The notes under the pieces: generated by a model | Seen by the model: only the letters and a program-made list of their open reading frames with translations | Told to the model about the DNA's origin: nothing | Databases searched by the model: none | Position numbers and translations under genes: made by a program | Part shown: positions 1-7,263 of the stretch, piece by piece | Numbering within the stretch: the stretch's first letter is position 1 | How the letters are laid out: every line of letters starts with the position of its first letter | Assembly: GCA_910579505.1 (NCBI GenBank) | Contig: CAJTTZ010000013.1 | Coordinates: 1 to 64,000, forward strand | From: an uncultured Lachnospiraceae bacterium | GTDB taxonomy: Bacteria; Bacillota; Clostridia; Lachnospirales; Lachnospiraceae | Length of the DNA: 64,000 nucleotides | Reading direction: 5' to 3'

Positions 1-2
1 AT

Positions 3-1250
3 TTAGGAACAGAAAAACTGATTGAAGCGATTACAGAAACTTTCATTACAGAAACAGACGATATTCAGTCTGAATTATGTGGATATGTTTTTAAGGTTGA
101 GTATACAGAGCGGAAAAAACGGCTTTCTTATTTACGCCTGTATCATGGGACGCTCCATTTACGGGATACCCTGCTGCTGTCAAAAAAGGAAAAAATAAAG
201 ATTACAGAAATGTGTATTCCGTCAAATGGTGAAATCGTCCCGGTTGACCATGCCTGTCCGGGAGAAATTGTTATTTTAGCTGATGATACTTTGAAACTGA
301 ACGACATTCTGGGAAATGAAAAACTCCTGCCTCACAAAACACGGATTGATAATCCCATGCCATTACTTCGGACAACGGTAGAGCCGCAAAAGCCGGAGCA
401 AAGGGAAGCCCTGTTAAATGCCCTCACAGAGATTGCTGATACAGACCCTCTTTTGCATTTTGACATTGATACTGTTACACATGAGATTATATTATCTTTT
501 TTGGGAAAAGTACAGTTAGAAGTTATTTGTTCGCTATTAGAAGAAAAATATCATGTGGGCGTGGCTATGAAAGAGCCTTCGGTTATTTATCTGGAAAGAC
601 CGCAAAAAAAAGCGAGCTACACGATTCATATTGAAGTGCCGCCGAATCCGTTTTGGGCATCTATTGGTTTGACTGTAACACCGCTTCCTGTTGGAAGCGG
701 AACACAATATAAAAGCGAGGTATCTCTCGGCTATTTAAACCAAAGTTTTCAAAATGCCGTCATGGAGGGTGTGCGTTATGGAATGGAGCAGGGCTTATAT
801 GGCTGGGGAGTGACAGACTGCCAAATTTGTTTTGATTATGGAGTTTATTACAGCCCGGTCAGCACCCCCGCTGATTTTCGTTTTCTTGCGCCTGTCGTGT
901 TGGAGCAGGCATTGAAAAAAGCAGGAACACAACTGTTGGAACCATACCTTTCCTTTACCCTTTTTGCACCGCAGGAATATCTTTCACGGGCTTATAATGA
1001 CGCACCAAAGTATTGCGCAATCATTGAATCAACCAGACTTGAAAAAGATGAAGTTATTTTTAAGGGGGAAATCCCTGCCCGTTGTATTGGTGAATATAGA
1101 AATGATTTGAATTTTTATACAAATGGAAGAAGTGTCTGCATTACAGAATTAAAAGGGTATCAGGAAACTTCCGGCGAGCCTGTGTTTCAGCCACGCCGCC
1201 CGAACAGCCGTTTAGACAAGATCCGGCATATGTTTCAGAAGATAATGTAA
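3..1250 (+). CDS. tet: Tetracycline resistance ribosomal protection protein (Tet(O)/Tet(W)/Tet(32) class), 5' end outside window
   Basis: An open frame runs from base 3 to the stop at 1250. It gives the last 415 residues of an EF-G-like GTPase that normally has about 640, so the GTP-binding domain lies to the left of the window. These proteins bind the ribosome and release tetracycline. The visible part has the family signatures EVPPNPFWASIGL, YLNQSFQNAVMEG, YYSPVSTPADFR and the C-terminal QPRRPNSRLDK. The C-terminal end resembles Tet(W) (RHMFQK), while other stretches are closer to Tet(O) or Tet(32). I cannot assign a class, and a mosaic gene is possible. It is ICE cargo, AT-rich compared with the conjugation core. 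Confidence 0.93.
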   Translation, partial: LGTEKLIEAITETFITETDDIQSELCGYVFKVEYTERKKRLSYLRLYHGTLHLRDTLLLSKKEKIKITEMCIPSNGEIVPVDHACPGEIVILADDTLKLNDILGNEKLLPHKTRIDNPMPLLRTTVEPQKPEQREALLNALTEIADTDPLLHFDIDTVTHEIILSFLGKVQLEVICSLLEEKYHVGVAMKEPSVIYLERPQKKASYTIHIEVPPNPFWASIGLTVTPLPVGSGTQYKSEVSLGYLNQSFQNAVMEGVRYGMEQGLYGWGVTDCQICFDYGVYYSPVSTPADFRFLAPVVLEQALKKAGTQLLEPYLSFTLFAPQEYLSRAYNDAPKYCAIIESTRLEKDEVIFKGEIPARCIGEYRNDLNFYTNGRSVCITELKGYQETSGEPVFQPRRPNSRLDKIRHMFQKIM

Positions 1251-1331
1251 CATCTTGCGCAATGCAAACGTTCATTGCTGGCTATTGCGAAATATCATTG
1301 ATAAAATCAGCATCAGAGAGGAGGAACCATT

Positions 1332-1676
1332 TTGAACCAGAAACAGACGGATATTACAACAGGAAAGCAAATACGTCATCTGCGAACACAATCGGGAATG
1401 ACACAGGAAGAACTGGCTGGGAAATTGAATGTTACCCGGCAGGCGCTATCGAATTGGGAGAGAGATGTTAATGAACCCGATTTAAATACGTTGAAAAAAA
1501 TTTGTTTTCTTTTTGGAGTCCACATGGACGATTTTGCGAAGGAGGTAATAACAAAAATGGAAACATGTGAAAAAAAGAGAAACGACAATTTAATAAGTAT
1601 GATATGGCAATTGGACTTTTTTATGGTGTCGGGATATTTCTTGGCATTGGTATTTTCTTTGTTGGCGGTTTTATGA
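1332..1676 (+). CDS. XRE-family HTH regulator, reading frame broken before its membrane tail
   Basis: A TTG start at 1332 sits 7 bases after an AGGAGG. Residues 8-65 form a Cro/C1-type helix-turn-helix (IRHLRTQSGMTQEELA, VTRQALSNWERD). In the zero frame the protein ends at 1676 with an unconvincing hydrophobic tail. In the -1 frame from about 1577 the sequence continues as a polar linker and two membrane helices to 1786, which looks like the true C-terminus of this regulator type. The switch point is the heptamer A AAA AAG at 1571-1577, so this is either a programmed -1 frameshift or an inactivating one-base indel. It probably regulates nearby cargo; the target is unknown. Confidence 0.75.
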   Translation: MNQKQTDITTGKQIRHLRTQSGMTQEELAGKLNVTRQALSNWERDVNEPDLNTLKKICFLFGVHMDDFAKEVITKMETCEKKRNDNLISMIWQLDFFMVSGYFLALVFSLLAVL

Positions 1677-1786
1677 CAATGTCGGGTGCAGGGTGGGGAG
1701 CATCACTATTTGGCGGTGGCTGTTTTTCTCTTGTATTTGGCTTGATATGCCATGCAGTTATTACATTGAGAAGAAATGACAAATGA
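1571..1786 (+). other. Slippery heptamer and -1-frame membrane tail of the XRE regulator
   Basis: Bases 1571-1577 read A AAA AAG in the phase required for -1 slippage (zero-frame codons GAA-AAA-AAG). After slippage the frame gives a short KKEKRQFNKYD linker. Two hydrophobic segments rich in Gly, Phe and Ile follow, ending ITLRRNDK at 1786. The first in-frame ATG of this tail (1604) has no ribosome binding site, so independent translation is unlikely. No obvious upstream Shine-Dalgarno stimulator or strong downstream stem-loop was recognised by eye. Confidence 0.55.
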
Positions 1787-1869
1787 TGACATATCCTGCT
1801 TTCTAGTCTTTTCGGTCATATCGCGTAAAAAAGCCGCTGCTTTTGGCTTTCCAATAGCGGCGGCAAAGG

Positions 1870-1902
1870 GAAATATCCTTTGAATACCTTACAGAAGAAA
1901 AG
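1870..1902 (+). pseudogene. 33-base remnant of a sigma-factor gene
   Basis: The stretch matches 30 of 33 bases of the intact sigma-like gene at 3092-3124 and would encode EISFEYLTEEKF against EISLEYLTDEKHY there. It lies in a non-coding gap with no start or continuation, so it is a scar of a second copy of the sigma gene, probably left by recombination between related elements. The same gap holds a GCCGCT/AGCGGC hairpin at 1833-1861 without a T-tract. Confidence 0.6.
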
Positions 1903-1999
1903 TTTTGCAGCATTATAAAAATAAAAGCCTATACCATTTTGGAAAGAAAAGATACATAATAGTCAAGACGGCAACAATCAGAAGTTATGGAGGGTAACA

Positions 2000-2767
2000 A
2001 TGGAATATAGTAAGGAAGATTTAATGGAAGCAAAAAGGCAAATTTTGGGAGTGGGAGAGAACATGGGAACAGAGGAAAGCAAAAAGATCTGGGAGAAAAA
2101 CGCACAATTTTGGGATGATGCAATGGGTGACGAATCCAATGAATTTCACAGAGAGGTAGTACGTCCCAAAGTAACGGAACTTCTCTCTCCTGATCCTTCG
2201 GATTACATTTTGGATATTGCGTGCGGCAATGGAAATTATTCTTCGTATCTTGCACAGAGAGGCGCTTCGGTCGTCGCTTTTGATTACAGCAAAAAAATGA
2301 TAGAATTGGCTAAAAGACGGCGATCACAATATGCAAAACAAATTGAGTTTTGCGTAGCGGATGCGACCAATAGAGAAAGCTTATTAGGATTAAAAAGAAA
2401 TCGAGCCTTTACGAAAGCAGTTTCTAATATGGCAATTATGGATATTACGGATATTGAACCGCTTTTTATGGCTGTTTATGAACTATTGGAGGAAAACGGG
2501 ATTTTTGTCTTTGCAACGCAGCACCCTTGTTTTATCACATTGACTGAAAAATATATGACACCGCACAGTTACTATGATATAGCGATCGAAGGGCAGCCGG
2601 AGGAGCAGATTTATTATCATCGTTCCATACAAGATATTTTTAACCTTTGTTTCAGAGCTGGATTTGTCATTGATGGATTTTATGAAGAATGTTTCAAAAA
2701 CAATAAAGAAATTCCTATGGTAATGATAGTAAGGCTTAAAAAGGTAAAACGTGATAGCTTAAAATAA
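2000..2767 (+). CDS. Class I SAM-dependent methyltransferase
   Basis: Residues 65-85 carry motif I (YILDIACGNGNYSSYLA), followed by an acidic motif II region (VVAFDYSKKM) and a motif III-like VADAT, the Rossmann methyltransferase core. The substrate is not evident. An ATG at 2000 has a good GGAGGG upstream, but an internal ATG at 2063 also has a GGGAGAG site and starts at MGTEESKKIWEKN, a natural methyltransferase beginning. The extra 21 residues (MEYSKEDLMEAKRQI...) look like the N-terminus of an unrelated small clostridial protein, so the long form may be a chimera made by insertion. It sits between the tet region and the mobilisation module as AT-rich cargo. Confidence 0.82.
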   Translation: MEYSKEDLMEAKRQILGVGENMGTEESKKIWEKNAQFWDDAMGDESNEFHREVVRPKVTELLSPDPSDYILDIACGNGNYSSYLAQRGASVVAFDYSKKMIELAKRRRSQYAKQIEFCVADATNRESLLGLKRNRAFTKAVSNMAIMDITDIEPLFMAVYELLEENGIFVFATQHPCFITLTEKYMTPHSYYDIAIEGQPEEQIYYHRSIQDIFNLCFRAGFVIDGFYEECFKNNKEIPMVMIVRLKKVKRDSLK

Positions 2768-2789
2768 ATTCAAGTTTGCCGGATAAATA

Positions 2790-2850
2790 GCAAACCCGGC
2801 CGAGCCAGTCAACGGTCAAGATGAACGGGCTTCGCCCGCCGTTGACAGCC
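2790..2850 (+). other. Nested hairpins upstream of the sigma-factor gene
   Basis: GTCAACGG (2808-2815) pairs with CCGTTGAC (2839-2846), enclosing CGGGC-TTC-GCCCG (2826-2838). GCAAACCCGG-like arms further out could add a third stem. There is no T-tract. It may be a structured leader, a boundary or a transfer-related structure; nothing decides between these. Confidence 0.4.
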
Positions 2851-2971
2851 CCGCCCGGTTTTGCAGTTAGGCAGTCAAGGAGCGACAGCCTAAAGTGCTG
2901 CCGCCCCTTACTATCATAAAAAGCAACTACTAACCAGCCACAGCCCTTTTGGGAGGAAAGGGGGATTTTCC

Positions 2972-3418
2972 ATGACCTGTACAGAAGAATATCGGGAACA
3001 TATCGAGTACACTTTCCATGCCTTTTGCAAAGTCGTTATCCGAAATGCAACGATCAACGCAGCGAGGACACGGAGCAGGAAGCACAAAAGAGAAATATCC
3101 CTTGAATACCTCACAGACGAAAAGCACTACCCTTTAGGCACGACAGATGAATATTTCCAAGCCCCGGAGCCGGACGAGGAATACATACTTACCCTTTGCG
3201 GCGATACGGTCATTTTCAGCAGCGGTTTACTTGCGGAAGCCCTGTCACGGCTGGACGAACGGGAGCGGGAAATGATTTACCTGTCCTTTTTCAAGCGTAT
3301 TCCACAGCACGAAATTGGCAGACAGTACGGGCGCAGCCGCAGCACAGCGGGCTACCATATCCGAAAAGCCCTACGGCAGCTCCAAGCGGAAATGGAGGGA
3401 ATGGCATATGAGAAATAA
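2972..3418 (+). CDS. Sigma-70-family RNA polymerase sigma factor of the mobile element
   Basis: The 148-residue protein has a C-terminal sigma region 4-like helix-turn-helix: LDEREREMIYLSFF, then PQHEIGRQYGRSRSTAGYHI. It resembles the small sigma-like proteins that pair with a short HTH protein in Tn916/Tn1549-like elements and are thought to control transfer or excision genes. The ATG at 2972 follows AAAGGGGG at a spacing of 7. Its end overlaps the next gene by 11 bases, which indicates translational coupling. A second, more divergent copy lies at 34,304 in the other module, and a scar of a third at 1870. Confidence 0.85.
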   Translation: MTCTEEYREHIEYTFHAFCKVVIRNATINAARTRSRKHKREISLEYLTDEKHYPLGTTDEYFQAPEPDEEYILTLCGDTVIFSSGLLAEALSRLDEREREMIYLSFFKRIPQHEIGRQYGRSRSTAGYHIRKALRQLQAEMEGMAYEK

Positions 3419-3611
3419 TAGGCTTCTCCCCTATGAAACAATCGTCCAAGCCGCCAGCGGGGAGCCGGAAGCGGTGGGAACTGTATTGCAGTATTACCGC
3501 CGCCGCATACAATGTGCCGCCCGTGTGAATGGACGGGTAGACCAAGATACAGAGGACTACATCACCCAGACGCTTCTCACAGCTATTTTCAAGTTCCGCT
3601 TTGGGAGATAG
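3408..3611 (+). CDS. Small helix-turn-helix protein paired with the sigma factor
   Basis: A 67-residue protein begins at an ATG inside the end of the sigma gene. The sequence LLPYETIVQAASGEPEAVGTVLQYY is the typical N-terminal helix-turn-helix of the small Tn916-type regulators (HTH_16 family) found after such sigma factors. It ends FKFRFGR. The start is set by the overlap TATGAGAAATAA. The likely role is regulation of the module together with the sigma factor; this is known only by family. Confidence 0.78.
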   Translation: MRNNRLLPYETIVQAASGEPEAVGTVLQYYRRRIQCAARVNGRVDQDTEDYITQTLLTAIFKFRFGR

Positions 3612-3656
3612 CCCTACCGCCTACAACTGAATAACCGCCGCTTCGCCGGCAACCAG

Positions 3657-3695
3657 AAAGCAGTAAATCTATTCAACAGATTTGCTGCTTTTTTT
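3657..3695 (+). terminator. Rho-independent terminator after the sigma/HTH pair
   Basis: AGCAGTAAATCT (3659-3670) pairs with AGATTTGCTGCT (3678-3689) with one G-T pair and a 7-base loop, followed by a run of seven T. Confidence 0.85.
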
Positions 3696-3823
3696 CGTTC
3701 CTGTTTGGCATTTTTGAAAATCCCCAGTATGAAAAAACAAAAGGGAAAATAGCCGCCGCAGTTGGCAAAATCCCTTACTTATCCGTAGAGGGTATCAAAG
3801 AAAAAAATACTGCCATTGTCCGC

Positions 3824-4110
3824 CTATTCCGGCTTGCGTGGTGTTGTAGGGAATAGAGGGGAAATTCTAAAAATCTCCGTCCATTTTGCTTTGCGTGGTG
3901 TTGTAGGTAGTGAAAGGAAAATTTTCAAGATAAGCCGGAATAGCGGGTAGCAAAGCCCTTTTGAAACGTTTTGTTAGCGGAAAGGACGGGAGCCGGGGAA
4001 CGCCGGAGTTTTTCAGAGCAAGATTCTACCGAGGTGCCAAAATTCGCTCTCCGCTTATTTTTGCCCCTGCGGGAATCTTGTTGGGGAGTGCCTTCCCCAA
4101 ACCCTGCTAT
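3824..4110 (+). other. oriT: Candidate origin of transfer (oriT) upstream of mobC
   Basis: The non-coding stretch holds a perfect 12-base inverted repeat, CTATTCCGGCTT (3824-3835) and AAGCCGGAATAG (3932-3943). Inside it are two direct copies of TTGCGTGGTGTTGTAGG (3834-3850 and 3891-3907). A second inverted repeat, CAAGATTC (4019-4026) and GAATCTTG (4073-4080), follows. Then comes a TTGTTGGGGAGTG...CCCCAAACCCT motif (4079-4104), which also occurs upstream of the other mobC and of the gene at 20,717. Placement directly before mobC and the relaxase is usual for oriT. The nick site itself cannot be located by eye. Confidence 0.6.
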
Positions 4111-4144
4111 GCGCCCTGTCGGGCGAGAAAGGAGGTCACAGACC

Positions 4145-4543
4145 ATGCGAAAGAAATACAATACGCCCCACCGCCGTCATGTGGTAAAGACCCGCATGAC
4201 CGATGAAGAATACGCCGACTTCACCGGGCGGCTGGCGGCTTATGAAATCAGCCAGTCCGAGTTTATCCGGCAAGCCATACGGAAAGCGACCATACGCCCC
4301 ATTGTCACCGTTTCCCCGGTCAATGACGGGCTGCTTGCCGCCCTCTCCAAGCTCACGGCAGAGTACGGGAAAATCGGCGGCAACTTAAACCAGATTGCCC
4401 GGAGCCTGAACGAATACGGAAGCCCCTACCGGGGGCTGGAAAAGGAAGTGCGGGGAGCCGCCGCCGACCTTGCCGCCTTGAAGTTTGAAGTCTTGCAGAA
4501 AGTAGGTGAAGCCGTTGGCGATACTCAAACATATCAGCTCTAA
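4145..4543 (+). CDS. mobC: MobC-family mobilisation accessory protein
   Basis: This 132-residue ribbon-helix-helix-type protein has the MobC pattern: basic N-terminus, TRMTDEEYADFTGRLAAYEISQSEFIRQAI, and the C-terminal GGNLNQIARSLNEYG. MobC proteins bind oriT next to the relaxase and help open the DNA. The ATG at 4145 follows AAAGGAGGT at about 9 bases; the longer open frame upstream lacks a ribosome site. It overlaps the relaxase gene by 38 bases and lies just downstream of the oriT-like repeats. Confidence 0.9.
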   Translation: MRKKYNTPHRRHVVKTRMTDEEYADFTGRLAAYEISQSEFIRQAIRKATIRPIVTVSPVNDGLLAALSKLTAEYGKIGGNLNQIARSLNEYGSPYRGLEKEVRGAAADLAALKFEVLQKVGEAVGDTQTYQL

Positions 4544-6137
4544 AAATGCCAACTACGGGGACGCTGAAAAATACCTCACATTCGAGCATGACGAGTTTAC
4601 CATGAAGCCCACCCTTGACGCAGACGGGCGGCTCATACCGAGGGTAGACTACCGCATATCCTCTCTGAATTGTGGCGGGGAGGATTTTGCCGTTGCCTGT
4701 ATGCGCTCCAATCTCCGCTACGGCAAGAACCAGAAACGGGAGGACGTAAAGAGCCACCACTACATCATCAGCTTTGACCCACGGGACGGCCCGGACAACG
4801 GCTTGACCGTTGATCGGGCGCAGGAGCTGGGCGAGAAGTTCTGCGCCGAGCATTTCCCCGGACACCAGGCCCTTGTCTGCACCCACCCGGACGGACACAG
4901 CCACACCGAAAATATCCATGTGCATATCGTCATTAACAGTCTGCGGATTGCGGAGGTTCCCATGCTGCCCCACATGGACAGGCCAGCGGACAGGAAAGCA
5001 GGCTGCAAGCACCGCTGTACGGACGCAGCTATGAACTATCTGAAAGCCGAAGTCATGGAGATGTGCCACAGCGAGGGGCTTTACCAGATAGACCTTTTGA
5101 ACGGCAGCAAAGAACGCATTACCGAGCGTGAGTATTGGGCGCAGAAGAAAGGACAGGCTGCCCTTGACAGAGCCAACGCCCCTATTGCTGCGGACGGTAT
5201 CGCGCCCCGGCAGACCAAGTTTGAAACGGATAAGGCGAAGCTGCGCCGGACTATCCGGGAAGCCCTTGCCGCTGCTTCCGGCTTTGATGAGTTTGCCGCC
5301 CTGCTTCTCCGGCATGGTGTGACCGTCAAGGAGAGCCGGGGGCGGCTAAGTTACCTCACGCCGGACAGGACGAAGCCAATTACCGCCCGGAAGCTGGGGG
5401 ACGATTTTGACCGGGCTGCTGTCCTCTCCGTTTTGGAGCAGAACGCCGCCAGAGCCGCCGAAAAACCCGCAGCCATAGCGGAATACCCCGGCAGTATCAA
5501 AGACCGCTTACGGACGAAAAAAGAAGCGAAAAACGCCCCGAACAATGACGCTGTACAGCGCATGGTAGACATAGCCGCCAAGCGAGCCGAGGGGAAAGGA
5601 CGGGGCTATGAGAAGTGGGCGACCATGCACAACCTCAAACAGATGTCGGCTACCCTCATGCTCTACCAGCAGTATGGCTTTTCTTCCCCGGACGAGCTGG
5701 ACGCTGCCATTTCCGCAGCCAACACCGCCACGCAGGAGAGCCTTGCCGGACTGAAAGGGCTGGAAGCCGCTATCCGGGAGAAAAAGGAATTGCAGCGCAA
5801 CCTTTTGGGCTATATCGGCACGAAGCCCGCCCGTGACGGTCTGAAAGCGCAGAAATCGGAGAAAGCCCGGAGAGCCTACCGGGAACAGCACGAAAGCGAT
5901 TTTATCATAGCGGACACAGCCGCCCGTTATTTCCGGGAGCATGGAATAACCAAGCTGCCAGCCAGCAAAGCCCTGCAAAGGGAGATTGAGCAGCTTACCG
6001 TCCAGAAGAACGCCGGATATAACGACTACCGGGAGAAACGCCAGCGGGCGCAGGAGCTTCAGACAGTCAGACGCAATATCGACCAGATTTTAAGGGGCGC
6101 ACCGAGCCAGCAGAAAAAGCGTGAACAGGAGCGTTAA
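4506..6137 (+). CDS. Relaxase / mobilisation nuclease (first of two)
   Basis: The 543-residue protein would nick oriT and stay bound to the transferred strand. The N-terminal nuclease domain shows candidate catalytic tyrosines at 17 and 23 (NANYGDAEKYLTFEH). It also has the metal-binding histidine motif at 127-140 (HPDGHSHTENIHVH, with H131, H133, H138 and H140). A long charged, coiled-coil C-terminal half follows (residues about 330-540). The GTG start at 4506 lies inside mobC. The relaxase at 31,219-32,565 is of the same broad type but clearly different in sequence, so the two probably act on different oriT sites. Confidence 0.9.
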   Translation: MKPLAILKHISSKNANYGDAEKYLTFEHDEFTMKPTLDADGRLIPRVDYRISSLNCGGEDFAVACMRSNLRYGKNQKREDVKSHHYIISFDPRDGPDNGLTVDRAQELGEKFCAEHFPGHQALVCTHPDGHSHTENIHVHIVINSLRIAEVPMLPHMDRPADRKAGCKHRCTDAAMNYLKAEVMEMCHSEGLYQIDLLNGSKERITEREYWAQKKGQAALDRANAPIAADGIAPRQTKFETDKAKLRRTIREALAAASGFDEFAALLLRHGVTVKESRGRLSYLTPDRTKPITARKLGDDFDRAAVLSVLEQNAARAAEKPAAIAEYPGSIKDRLRTKKEAKNAPNNDAVQRMVDIAAKRAEGKGRGYEKWATMHNLKQMSATLMLYQQYGFSSPDELDAAISAANTATQESLAGLKGLEAAIREKKELQRNLLGYIGTKPARDGLKAQKSEKARRAYREQHESDFIIADTAARYFREHGITKLPASKALQREIEQLTVQKNAGYNDYREKRQRAQELQTVRRNIDQILRGAPSQQKKREQER

Positions 6138-6144
6138 AGACCGC

Positions 6145-6260
6145 CCCGAAATGATACCGAAACCCTACAAAAATACAGGTATGATATGAACCCTTACCGC
6201 AATACTCCCCGACTTCCAAACGGGGCTTACAGGGCAGAAAAAGCCCGAAAATGATACCGA
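6145..6260 (+). repeat. Direct repeats upstream of the replication genes
   Basis: CCCGAAATGATACCGA (6145-6160) recurs as CCCGAAAATGATACCGA (6244-6260). Each is followed by a similar (A/G)AAC(C/A)(C/T)TACA(A/G)AAAAT-like stretch, giving a degenerate repeat about 100 bases apart. They lie between the relaxase and the replication genes. They may be operator or initiator sites; no function is shown. Confidence 0.4.
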
Positions 6261-6323
6261 GAACATACAGAAAATGCCCCCTATCCCGCTACACCGATAG
6301 GAACGGCAGAAAGGAGCTTACCA

Positions 6324-6515
6324 TTGCCGAGAATGAGCAAGAAGCGGCGGCTGGAATGGTCTTTCTTCCTCAACCACCGCAACCGTATCACTTACAACGA
6401 CCTATGCCGGGGCTGCACCCGTGACTGCAAACAGAGCTTCCGGGCGGTTATCATACTATGCCCTCGCTATTATTCCAAACGCTGGAAAAAGGAGGACGCA
6501 GCCTATGGCAGATAA
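6324..6515 (+). CDS. Small basic Cys-containing protein
   Basis: A 63-residue protein rich in Arg and Lys, with the cysteines of LCRGCTRDC in the middle. The TTG start at 6324 is supported by AAGGAG 8 bases upstream. The coding end overlaps the start of the replication initiator gene by 11 bases, which suggests coupling. Similar short proteins precede replication initiators in related elements. The function is unknown; the CxxCxxxC pattern could bind metal. Confidence 0.6.
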   Translation: MPRMSKKRRLEWSFFLNHRNRITYNDLCRGCTRDCKQSFRAVIILCPRYYSKRWKKEDAAYGR

Positions 6516-7263
6516 CCGCAAATATTACTACCTCAAGCTGAAAGAGAGCTATTTTGACGATGATGCAATCGTTCTGCTGGAAAGTATGCAGGACGGCGTT
6601 ATCTATTCCAACATTCTCTTGAAGCTGTACTTGAAATCGCTGAAAAACGGCGGGAAATTGCAGCTTGACGAGAATATCCCCTACACCGCCCAGATGATTG
6701 CGACCATTACCCGCCAGCAGGTAGGTACCGTAGAGAGAGCTTTGAAAATCTTTATGAAGCTGGGGCTTGTGGAGCCTTTGCCAAGCGGCGCACTCTACAT
6801 GAGCAACATTGAGCTTTTAATCGGCCAGTCCTCTACCGAGGGGGAGCGCAAGCGCAGGGCGCGGCTGGCTTTGCAGGAACAAAAAGCCCTGCCGCAGACA
6901 GGGGCGGACAAATGTCCACCATATCGAGCGGACATTTGTCCACCAGAGATAGAGATAGAGAAAGAGATAGATATAGAAATAGAAAAAGAGAGAGAGTTAG
7001 AAACGGGACACCCCGCCCCCGCCGCCTATGGCAGATACCACAATGTCATTCTTTCCGATACGGAGCTTGACGGGCTGAAAACAGAGCTTCCCGGCAAGTG
7101 GGAGTATTACATTGACCGCCTATCCTGCCATATCGCTTCCAGCGGGAGGAAATACAAGAGCCATGCAGCCACGATTTTCAAGTGGGCGCAGGAGGACGCA
7201 GCCAAGAAAGCCCCGAAAAAGGGCATACCCGATTATACCTGTAAGGAGGGCGAGAGCTTATGA
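6505..7263 (+). CDS. Replication initiator / phage replisome organiser-like protein
   Basis: The 252-residue protein begins MADNRKYYYLKLKESYFDDDAI and carries a winged-helix N-terminal domain (residues about 5-110) of the phage replisome-organiser type. A low-complexity linker of Ile, Glu and Lys (about 150-168) and a C-terminal domain follow (GRYHNVILSDTELDGL, KYKSHAATIFKWA). Such proteins bind iterons and recruit the helicase loader, which here is the next gene. Start ATG 6505 follows AAGGAGG. The linker DNA contains inverted iteron-like GGACAAATGTCC/GGACATTTGTCC repeats and a purine-rich tract, so the origin is probably inside the gene. It overlaps the next gene by 4 bases. Confidence 0.82.
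   Translation: MADNRKYYYLKLKESYFDDDAIVLLESMQDGVIYSNILLKLYLKSLKNGGKLQLDENIPYTAQMIATITRQQVGTVERALKIFMKLGLVEPLPSGALYMSNIELLIGQSSTEGERKRRARLALQEQKALPQTGADKCPPYRADICPPEIEIEKEIDIEIEKERELETGHPAPAAYGRYHNVILSDTELDGLKTELPGKWEYYIDRLSCHIASSGRKYKSHAATIFKWAQEDAAKKAPKKGIPDYTCKEGESL
6906..7005 (+). other. Putative replication origin inside the initiator gene
   Basis: GGACAAATGTCC (6906-6917) and GGACATTTGTCC (6930-6941) are exact reverse complements, and each is followed by ACC. Immediately downstream, 6946-7005 is a nearly pure purine/AT tract of GAGATA- and GAAA-type repeats, a candidate unwinding element. Repeats in the middle of a replisome-organiser gene are the usual place for the origin in phages and rolling elements of this type. 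Confidence 0.55.

Noticed and set aside
1796..1862. Terminator after the XRE regulator
   Set aside because: The GCCGCT/AGCGGC stem has a long loop and no T-tract.
4353..5315. Long minus-strand open frame (320 codons) opposite the relaxase gene
   Set aside because: It mirrors a GC-rich gene, has no ribosome site and no recognisable family.
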